From: Isoetes taiwanensis
Taxonomy: Eukaryota > Streptophyta > Lycopodiopsida > Isoetales > Isoetaceae
Reading direction: 5' to 3'
Length of the DNA: 64,000 nt
Assembly (NCBI GenBank): GCA_021234155.1
Contig: JAJEKV010000002.1
Span: 38,305,841-38,369,840 of the forward strand
Each line of letters starts with the position of its first letter. The stretch's first letter is position 1. The notes below the pieces were generated by a model that had not been told where the DNA came from, did not search any database, and saw nothing but the letters and a program-made list of their open reading frames with translations. Positions 23,626 to 32,727 of the stretch are shown one piece after another. The position numbers and the translations under genes were made by a program.

Positions 23626-25001
23626 ATATGGGACCTGCAAAACGAAATATTTACAGCTTTTGAAAGAGGGGAATTAAAGAGCAAAGGTAAAGCAACAGAG
23701 AAAAAAAAGGGCACATACATGCCAAAAAAAGAAATGACCATCACAGTCTGGAGGGAGCTGCAGGGATTCACGGACACAACCATCCTAGAAAGGTTACTCC
23801 AGAAAGTAGTGGACAAGGAGTTTACCTTGGAAGAGATGTCAAAGGAACTGCACAAGTAAGCCTTCATGTCTCGTGCTTTATACTTTCGGATTACTTATCT
23901 GCTTTGTATTCCGGAATAAGTAATGTGTTTAATATTTCCTGTTTGTTAGCAAAAGAACATCATTGCATGCCAAACATGCTTGATGGAGCAGTTAAACGTG
24001 GAAGCCTGGGACAGGTGTAAGGAGTTGTACCCTGTGGCAACTTCAGACGAGCGCATTGTACAATACGCTCCTAATTTTGAAGGATGGGTATAATACTTCA
24101 CCATTTGGATCTTCGTTTGTTTCAACTGTTTGTACACAACTTAACTTCATTTGCAAAAGCAGAACAAAAAGAAAAACAAAGACCTACCTGAAGGTTTCAT
24201 GCACCTTCTAAAGCTTGCTCGTGAGGAAAGGACCTTGGCCGACAGAAGGCAGTTGACGGTTGAACCGTCCGAGTTTGAAAAGTTTACATTGTTCGATCAG
24301 GACAATTTGTTTTCTGTCGTTCAAGGTGACTGCACTAAGTTGGTGGGAAGCATTAAGCCCCAGAATTTTACCCTGATCATTGCTGATATACCGTACGGGT
24401 TTAAGATCAAGGACAGCCGTTATGACGACCTACCATTTAGGAACTCCGAGTTCAATGCTTTTATTGATGGTCTAAAACAAATTACAACGGCTAAGCACTG
24501 GAGGCTAGTGGTGTTCCACTCTAGCATGCAAGCAGGAATGGTGGAAGCAAGCTTCAAGAATCATTTTGGATCCCCTGCTCAAGCAGGCTATGAGAATTTG
24601 CTCTGGTGAGAACTTATTCTGGAATACTTCTGCTTTCCTTTGCTATTCTGGAATAGTAAACTTATTTATCAATTGCTAGATTGCTAACTACACTTCTCTC
24701 CCAAAGGTACAAAACCAATATAAATTATCATGCTGGAGGCCCTAGATTGTTAAGCAAAGTGGAATATCCTCATGTAGCCTACTGGAGCTTCGACGGCAAG
24801 AGAACAATGGAGCACTTCAACACGTCTGGATGCTCTGATTTTTCTAATGTGTTAGAGTTTCCAGCCGTGTTGCAGAAGCTGCAAGACCCAAGTGCGCAGG
24901 GTAGAATTGTCAACCACTATCAGAAGCCCCAGAAATTAATCAACCAGCTTATTGACATGTTTTCACGTCAAGGAGACTGGATACTTGATGCTAGCATATA
25001 A
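23626..25001 (+). pseudogene. Truncated second copy of the ParB-amino-methyltransferase gene (C-terminal exons)
   Basis: Four exon-like blocks match the minus-strand copy. 23626-23855: QNEIFTAFERGELK, EMTITVWRELQGF, LERLLQKVVDKEFTLEEM. 23950-24087: CQTCLMEQLNVEAWDRCKEL, TSDERIVQYAPNFEGW. 24163-24605: LPEGFMHLLKLAREERTLAD, FSVVQGDCTKLVGSIKP, then the catalytic-type motif ADIPYG (24385-24399). 24707-25001: YKTNINYHAGGPRLLSKV, KLINQLIDMFSRQGDWILDA. Introns have GT..AG ends (24088-24162, 24606-24706). The copy stops exactly where the SAM-binding motif I should begin, so it cannot bind the methyl donor. The first exon junction is one base out of phase. No ParB part is visible upstream, where LINE sequence begins. 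Confidence 0.8.
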
Positions 25002-26056
25002 CAGATCTCTCAATCCTGCTACAAATTTCTGTATTATTTTACTTTCTATCCCTTCCACTTGTAATTCCCTCATTTGTATGCAACATAGGAAACTTAGGAT
25101 AGTAATAATGTATCGACTTGTGTCGCCTTTGTTTGAAGAGATACTACTGTCTTTTTAAGATTAGGGTAATAATTTGCAAGATTATCGGATTCAAAAAGTA
25201 TGCCCACGTTTTATTTGAGGTAATAGTTTCTTCCTAGATACATCTGTCAAGTATTTATCCATGACCTGTAACTTCTGCCCCTTTTGTCGCTTGAACTCTT
25301 TCAAAGAAAGTTTCTCATGTCGCCAGGAATCGTAAAACTGTTGGTGAGCTTCATTTATCCTCTACATATGATGGCATCCCGGCTACTTTCTCCAACCAAT
25401 CAAGTCTTTTGGGTTGCTTGAAGGGCAACCCCTTGGGAGGTGGGTTAATAGAATATGCTATTTGATGTTGGTGGATGTACCATTTCGAAGGCCCAGATTG
25501 AAAATCTTCGTTGTGTTATATGGTGTTAGTGAGGGGTTCCTTTACCGTCAACTGTCATGAGACGGGGTTAGGGCGTCATACGACTGACCATTGTGCTTCT
25601 CCCTTGGCTTCTCATTGGTACCCTCAAATTCTTACTCGTTGGTTTTAAATCCGGCCAAGAAATCTAGTAAGAATTGGGTGGGAAGGAGTAAAGCATGATA
25701 GTTTCTATTTTTGGGGCTGTCAGATCAAGGCCTTCAATGTTGTAATAAGGTTTTTCTTTTGATGCAGATTTTGAAGCTGCTTCTTTGCTTTTTTGGCATC
25801 ATCTATCCTTCCTTTCCAACTATTTTCTATACTTTTTCAAATTGTTCGAAACATCCTTAGAGAAAAACCTACATGACTCAATCTTCCGTTTTGGAGAGCC
25901 AAAAGTTATAACAACTTGGAAGAGATGTTTTTGGGTTGCCCGCATGGCAAACCCCAGGGATGAAGTTAGAATATGCCATGGATATGTGAAATGGAAGGTG
26001 GAGATTTGTGGAGAAAGATGTTGTGAGGGTAAACCCCTAGAGATGGAGGGGATGAA

Positions 26057-26132
26057 GAGGTTAACCCTCCTCTTGAACAGATTATGGGAAAGGTTTGTTT
26101 CCCATAATCTGCGAGAAGGGAGGGTTGACCTC
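26057..26132. repeat. Hairpin-forming inverted repeat (copy A)
   Basis: Arms of ~35 bases: GAGGTTAACCCTCC...CAGATTATGGGAAA faces TTTCCCATAATCTG...GGAGGGTTGACCTC, with a loop of only a few bases (GGTTTG). A small foldback/MITE-like element. Confidence 0.75.
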
Positions 26133-26721
26133 CCTTAAATCATAGTTCGAGCAATTTATCAGGTCGTTATCTCTACTAGACTTATTATTGTGCTTTTGTG
26201 TAACAGAGAAAAGGTCTAGATTCTCCATCTCCAACTGCTTAAAGTTTTTATGAAGATCTAAAGTTTTCCTTCTGGTGGTCAGAATCCTGGCGTCAAGCCC
26301 TCTTTCTGTGGATCCATGATGCTTCATTGCTATACACTGCCCTATTTTTGGTTCTATACATGGTATTAATCCGCCTTGACTCCCCTGTTTCTGGTACAAA
26401 ACCAATCTCAGGCTTCAAGCTGCAAGAATGAAGCTTCTTTTGCTTGTTTTTGTTCAAATCAACAAGTTTTTCTTCAGATTTGTTGTTCAATATGAAAGTT
26501 TAACCAAAGAAAGACGGAGTACCCAAGCTGTAGAAGTAATATTAAAACCTACATGCCGATTAAGGGTGAAAAAAACTCTGCAGATGCCATCATGAAGAAC
26601 TAAATTACTTGCATAAGTATTATTACGGTGCACAGGCCAGAACAGAGTACTGGAAATGAGTACCCAAGCTGGGTAGATATCCACAAATCCTACATTAATC
26701 TGAAGAAATTGGAAATTGGGT

Positions 26722-26922
26722 GAAGCATTCCGAGCGTCTTATTTATCAACCACGATCATGTTTGAACCAAAAAAAATACACGAGGTTTTTGCAGACTTAA
26801 TGGATTTTTTCGTGAGTGTTATGTTAAAGCCACATCGAAGGAAAAAATACACGGAGTTTTTTTTATTTCATGCTGGTTCAAACATGACCATAGTTGTTAA
26901 ATAAGACGATCGGAAGCATTCT
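26722..26922. mobile_element. MITE with ~47-bp terminal inverted repeats
   Basis: The left arm GAAGCATTCCGAGCGTCTTA...CATGTTTGAACC (26722-26768) faces GGTTCAAACATG...AAATAAGACGATCGGAAGC in the right arm (~26876-26922). About 100 bases of AT-rich filler lie between. No coding capacity, hence non-autonomous. A shorter relative lies at 42206-42281. Confidence 0.75.
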
Positions 26923-27144
26923 CCAAGTTTGCTCAACAAAAAGGACAGAATATTGAATTTTCTGTAGATTATCATGATAATCTCCAGGCTCAGAGGATTA
27001 TCACGATAACCTCATGGCCTAGAAAGTTCTCTAATTTAACTTATCTTGATCCAACGGTTTGCAGCGGTCGGCTCTTGATAAATTGCAAGACATGTGGTTT
27101 AAAGCCATATAAACTGGTGAGCAATGGCAGTTCAATGGAGATGA

Positions 27145-27246
27145 GGAGGTTAACCTCCACTTTGAGTGGGTTATGTTAAATAACCCGCAAGACCAGAGGC
27201 CGAGAGGGTTATTTGGCATGACCCACGAGAGGGGAGGTTGACCTCC
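27145..27246. repeat. Hairpin-forming inverted repeat (copy B)
   Basis: GGAGGTTAACCTCC...GTGGGTTATGTTAAATAACCC faces GGGTTATTTGGCATGACCCAC...GGAGGTTGACCTCC. It shares its ends (GGAGGTTAACC / GGTTGACCTCCC followed by TTAA) with copy A, so both belong to one foldback family. Confidence 0.75.
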
Positions 27247-28165
27247 CTTAATCCGAGGCCCGAGCAGGTTCCTTACAATGGAAGAGGGCTATGGCGAAAA
27301 TAGAGTTTCGCTGGTGGCTATGGCTTCCACTATGGCTTTATTCCATCAAATGCTTCAATATTGCTCTTACTGCGTCAAAGTTACATTCAAGATTTTTGGA
27401 TTTGGGTTTCTAGAATGCATCTGCCGGTTAAGGGTTTCTGTTCTGGTACAGGTGGGAGCTCAGGTAGGAGCTCATCCATCGCAGCCAAAAACATGCTGGG
27501 AAGATATAAATTAATGGTAGCCTCTAATCCACGATGCTTCAATACCAGGGCAAAAGCAGCTACTGCCAATTTCGGCACACTAGAAAATGCCCTTAGCTCT
27601 GAGGACGACCTTGTAAAAGGGATTTGAAAGCCCATTCCAGTTTGAGATTTGCTTCGATCTGATTGTTGGCTCTGTCTTAAAGATGCTTGAGTTTAACTGT
27701 TTGAGACTTGCCCATTCTACAACCGGAATGCTTTTTTTTTTCTGTGCCCATTCTTTGCAGCTTGAATCGAAGTAAGTTATCTCAAATTTGCAGGCTTCGA
27801 TCTTTTACCGTGTAACACGATTGCAAATTAAACGGGAGTGTTGCATCACTCCCGTTTCAAAGATTCCCTTAAAAAAAACACCAGGATTTAAAAAATGATC
27901 ATTTTCAAAAGAAGTTGGGGATTTCAAGAGAAACAAAATATTTTATCGTGCATTTTGGGCTCTTTTGAAGTGATGATCTTGCATTTGTAGAATAGAGCAC
28001 TTGGAAATGGAAAAATTCCAGACATTAATACACCAGGAATATTACTATGAATTCGAGGACATCAAAATAACGTAAAAAAAAAAAAAAAAATTTATTAATT
28101 TCTTTCAGTACATCAAATATGGCATTATTTTATAGCCAGTAGTAAATAATATAGCAAAAACTAAC

Positions 28166-31100
28166 TCAGAGGTCTAAATCGAAGTCCTCAGTGTGTGATT
28201 TGCTCGTCTCACCTTTTGCTATCTCTATAGTTTGCTCCTTTGTCACTGTTTTATCTTTGTTGGTGTCAACAGTCTCTTCAGGAATAGTAGCTAGAGCTAC
28301 TTCTTTGAGCTTTGCAAAGGTAGCTTCATCTTCCAAAGAGCTTGTGAAAGGAGGTTGTATCTCAGAAGATGTCATCTTGGCAAAATTTGATGACGATTTG
28401 GCTCCCAACTCTTGATTTTCATCTGGTAGAGTTGGTAGAGCAGACAACCGCATCTTAATAAAGTCTACAACCTCTTTATCAATGTCAACAGCAACACAAT
28501 TACGGCCCTTTTTAAGTGCACATGCTATTGTTGTACCAGAGCCAGAGAAAGCATCTAGGACCCAATCTCCTGGACGTGAAAACATATCCAGAATATGGTT
28601 AATTAGCTTCGTGGCTTCGGTAATGATTCTAATTTTGCCTTGTGCACTTGGGTCCCGGAGCTTCGTAATACCTTTGGGAACTCTGGGACATTAGAAAAAT
28701 TTTGGCAGCTGTGCGTGTTAAAGTGCTCCATGGTACGCTTCCCGTCCGAAACTCGATGTAAGCTACATGGAGATACTCAACCTTGCTCAGCAGCCTCGGT
28801 CCTCCACCATGGTAGTTAATATTAGTTTTGTACCTGCAAGATCGTATTCCAGAATAGTAAGTACGTATTCCAGAATAGAACATGACGAGTTACAATTGCA
28901 ACAATGACTCAAAACTTGAAAGAAAGAACGTTTCAACTGCACTCGAGATTTGAAGACTCACCAGACCATATTTTCATAACCGGCTTGCACAAGAGAACCG
29001 GTGATTCTTGAAAGTAGCTTCCACAAGTCCGGATTGCATGCTGGAGTGGAACACAACAAGACGCCGGTGTTTTCTTTGTGGTAACTCGCTTAATTCCATC
29101 GACGAAAGCATTAAATTCGAAGTTTTTGAATGGCTGATCGTCGTAAGCGGCTATCCTTCGGCTTAAACCCATACACTAAAGTCTGCTATGACCAAAGTAA
29201 AATCTTGTGGCTTTATACTTCCAGCCAACTTAGTGCAGTCCCCATGAACGATAGAATAATAGTTATTTTGATCAAACATAGAAAACCTCTCGTAGTCGGA
29301 CGGCTCAACATCAACAATACGCCTATCCGTTAGAGTCCTCTCTTCTCTGGCTGTCCTTACCAGGTGCATAAAACCTTCTGGTAGGTCCTTGTTCTTCTTC
29401 TTGCTCTGCTAGTAAATGATGTTAGGCAGGCATCACAGAAGAAAAACATTAAAAACAGGAAAAAGACGTACCCAGCCCTCAAAATTTGGAGCGTATTGAA
29501 TAATACGCTCGTCGGAAGTTGCTATGGGATAGAGCTCTTTACATCTGTCCCAGCTGTCCACGTTCAACTGCTCCATTAAACATGTTTGGCACGTAATAAC
29601 ATTTTTCTGGCTGGAAATCAAGAACAATTAAACAAGGTGAGTATTGTTTTCTGGAAAACGAAAGCACCAAGAAGAAGCCAAAGTGTATTCCGGAATACCC
29701 TTTGTCTTACAAGCCAAAAGCAAAAGTGTATTCCGGAATACACATCTGCTTTACGTTCGAAGCAAAAGTGTATTCCGGAATACACTTTTGCTTTATGTTC
29801 GAAGCAAAAGTGTATTCAATACACTTTTGCTTTACGTTCAAAGCAAAAGTGTATTGTAAGCCAAAGTGTATTCTGGAATACACATTGGACTACCAACAGA
29901 AGCCAAAGTGTATTCCGGAATACACCTTGGCTTCCCGAAAAACAAAAGTGTGTTTCGAAAGACATCTCAGTTTGCAGACTAAGCCAGAACGTATTTTGGA
30001 AAACATTTCTTGCTACGGAAGGAAAATTTAAACGAAAGTTCTGTCGTTCTTACTTGTGCAGTTCCTTGGACATCTCTTCGAGCGTAAACTCTTTATCAAC
30101 GACCTTTTGCAGTAGCCTTTCTAGTATGTCCATGTCTGTAAAGCCCTGCATTTCTCTCCAAACCGTGATCGTCATTTCCTTCTGACGGGACGTCAGAACC
30201 TTTCTTCTTTCGAGACCTTTCCTTTACTTTTTTTAATTCACCTTTTCGAACATGGTAAATATTTCATTTTGTAGGTCCCATATCTGCACGGTAACAAACA
30301 AGGTTAGTTTCTGCATGGTTATTCCAGAATACAAAAGAAACTTACCCTGCCGTCTCTGAAGGCTAGTTGAAACCAGTTGTCATGCGGTATGAGAGACTGC
30401 TGTTTATTAGCTTCATCGTACTTAAGGCAGCACTCCACAGCGCACGCTTCCTTCAGTTCTAACGAGTATGCTAGTTTCTTCAAATCCTCTCCATATTTTT
30501 CCTTAAAAATCATATACTCCCTGTGCATAAATCGGATCTTGTCGACGAAGCTCATCTTTAATTTGTACTCGTTGTCAGCATTATGGGTGTTAGCAATGAT
30601 TTTTGCTTCCTCGTCGGTGAGACCACAGTAAACTGCGCACAAGACAGAGAGGTACCTGGGGTTATTCTTTTCTTTTGTACAAATTTGCCTTCTTGCCTTG
30701 AAGCTATGATTTCCTCCTAAGACGTAGTGAGTGTATGCGTTTCAAGCGTTTTCTCTGCCATATTCCTGGGGGTTTTGCATTGCTCCCCTGTCAACAAGGA
30801 CAACTATTGGGGCCACATGAGCATTTGGATTGCTCCAATTCTCGTCCTTCAAGTTCCTTAAGTGGTCGGCATAAATTTTTTGAACTTAGGCGACCTTTTC
30901 GCCCGGACTCATTCTTTGGGGGCAGCCTCATGCTAGTCACAGGAAGATAAATCACCCCTTGTACAAATTTTTCTCTATTAATAACCTCAATTCTTTCAGA
31001 GGTCTTATCAACCTTCTTTTCCTTTATTGCAACCCCGGGAGCTTTTCCTTTTCCCTTTTGTTTTTTTGAGCTTTCCTCGGGGACTTCTGTGATTTCAAGC

Positions 31101-31738
31101 TGCTGTACTTTTCGCTTCTTTGGTTCTTTAGCAGCTATGGTTGCTCTTGGCCTGCTAAGTTTCTTTGGCCGCACAGGGGGTTCTTTCTCGTCTTGTTCCT
31201 GGGAACCTCCATCTGATGACCTCCCTGAAGAACTAGCAGAAGGTGGTGATTGTGACCTATCTCCGTCTGATTGTTCGGACTCACTGACAGGAAAGTCCTC
31301 GCTTGTACTGGAACAAACCTGTCTAATTACTGAACACAGGGTTCGTTTTGTCCGGTAGTGTGAAAAAAATTATGCAGTCTTGGGTGGTTGCACAACCGAC
31401 AATTTTAAAGAATGCGATGTCCACAACAATGAAGCCTTGGGAGGTCTTGAAGGATAGCCTCCCACCGACCTCCTTGTCCGGCAACCCGGAGACATCTTTT
31501 ATTGTCCCAAAGGTTAACAAACCGAGTCGGCGTACCTTTTGTTCCCAAAGACTTTTACGGACGCGATGCGAAACGTCGGTGTCTTTGTATTTTCCATCTG
31601 CACTCGGTGCCGAACCGTGCATTTTGATAGTTTTCGTAAATAGCGGGCTTCGTCCCGTGTCGGTGGTGTGCTTTTGAGGGTGTGGACGCCAGGCCGAGAT
31701 TTCTTTGATGCCCTCTTGCTTCCTTCTTCCCCTGCCAC
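28166..31738 (-). pseudogene. ParB-like domain fused to bacterial-type (beta-class) DNA amino-methyltransferase, with NLS and introns
   Basis: From MAGEEGSKRASKKSRPG (31738): an unknown domain (RRLGLLTFGTIKDVSGLPDK), a Ser/Asp/Glu-rich linker (SEQSDGDRSQSPPSASSSGR), a basic stretch with PKKRKV (31106-31123), and a ParB/sulfiredoxin-like part (FVQGVIYLPVTSMRLPP; GGNHSFKA at ~30697-30717; CGLTDEEAKIIANTHN). Then QGFTDMDILERLLQKVVDKE, CQTCLMEQLNVDSWDRC, FMHLVRTAREERTL, YSIVHGDCTKLAGSIKPQ, and at the C end KLINHILDMFSRPGDWVLDA with FSGSGTT (28529-28555) and NCVAVDIDKE. Catalytic motif IV before SAM motif I is the beta-class order (N6-adenine or N4-cytosine). ParB-methylase fusions are known from bacteria and phages. 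Breaks: several frameshifts (near 31640, 30960, 30250, 28760, 28670) and the catalytic motif corrupted to ADFSVWV (~29163-29185). Introns contain TATTCCAGAATA palindromes. Confidence 0.7.
29683..29925. repeat. Array 1 of short palindromes, inside an intron of the methyltransferase gene
   Basis: Seven units of GTGTATTCCGGAATACAC type at 29683, 29726, 29768, 29810 (core shortened to TTCAA), 29849 (half unit), 29866 (CTGG core) and 29908. Decayed units continue to ~30010. Flanks AGCAAAA and TTTTGCTT extend the palindrome to ~30 bases in the best unit (29761-29793). Spacers include the repeated TTTAYGTTCGAAGCAAAA. Each unit could fold as a hairpin. Confidence 0.9.
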
Positions 31739-31994
31739 TAAAACGCTTTTAAAACAACCATGTTAAGACGTAAATTCAAACTAAAAGCGTATTCGAATAA
31801 CATTTACTAATCTTGTGCCCTAAAGGCCGAGAAAAAGACGGGAAAACAAGCAAAAATATTGTCACTCTAAGTCAATTTCTTGTGCCTTAATTGGACTCAA
31901 AAGTGTTATTTTCAACCTAAAAAGTGTTCTGTTTCAGCTAAAAAGTGTGTTATTTAAGTGCAAAAAAACAAGTGTTCTCAAAAAGACAAGCAAA

Positions 31995-32307
31995 GTGTAT
32001 TCCGGAATACACATTGCTTCTTGCGAAAGATGCAAAGTGTATTCGAAATCACTTTTGCCCTTGAGGGAAGAAAGTGTATTCGAAGCAAAGTGTATTCGAA
32101 ATACACTTTGCTTATCGGCGGTGCAAAGTGTATTCGAATACACTTTGCCCTTCTGGCGTAGAGTAAAGTGTATTATACACTTTGCTCTTCCCAAAAGGGT
32201 AACAAAGTGTATTCCTAATACACTTTGCACTTTCGCCGAGAACTAAAGTGTATTCCGGAATACACTTTGCTCGTCGCCAGATGGGCAAAGTGTATTCTGG
32301 AATACAC
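31995..32307. repeat. Array 2 of short palindromes, between the methyltransferase start and the divergent gene
   Basis: Nine units in 313 bases: 31995, 32037, 32074 (half), 32090, 32128, 32168, 32207, 32248 and 32290. Arms are CAAAGTGTATT / AATACACTTTG. Cores vary: CCGG, CG, CTGG, CCT, or none (GTGTATTATACAC). The ~15-20-base spacers are different from each other. Looser relatives occur at 31790-31799 (TATTCGAATA) and ~32565-32665 (ACTATTCGGAATAGC). Confidence 0.92.
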
Positions 32308-32727
32308 TTTGGCCTACAAAAGCAAATCAGGAAACATAAGAAAGACGTACTATGTACTTTACATGCTTACCTGTCCATTGTTTTCGCTATGTAAATCGGA
32401 ATACGACAAATGAATATTGATCTAAGATTTCGGTGGCGACTAAATCTCTGAAAGTTTTAATGCGAATGGAGGCGCTTGATTTTCCTTTTAAAGGTAGGCC
32501 ACCGCCCGGGTTGTGTTTTTCTATGTGATCGCGAATACGTCTTGTCCAAACACTGCGGAAAGTGTATCGGAATAGCATCTTTTGTACACACACAAATCTT
32601 TGCACACACACAAACAAATGTCGCACACAAAATACTATTCGGAATAGCATTTTGTATTCTCGAATATCATTAGTCCAATCGACTTGTGAGTTAGTAACAA
32701 GCCCACAATTTTTGCGGTTGTTTGACA

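Larger units (their letters stand above)
25002..28165. other. Spacer between the two inverted methyltransferase copies
   Basis: No confident gene. It holds three inverted-repeat elements (listed separately), a poly-A run near 28073-28090 and an open stretch at 27361-27627 (GGSSGRSSSIAAKNMLG) that matches nothing I know. Confidence 0.45.

Noticed and set aside
27278-27627. Possible small gene in the spacer
   Set aside because: Three overlapping frames on both strands are open by chance; no start context, introns or recognisable motif.
29683-32307. CRISPR-like appearance of the palindrome arrays (repeats with unique spacers)
   Set aside because: The repeats are themselves palindromes of varying length, the spacers are of uneven size and partly repeated, there are no cas genes, and the setting is a spliced plant-type locus.
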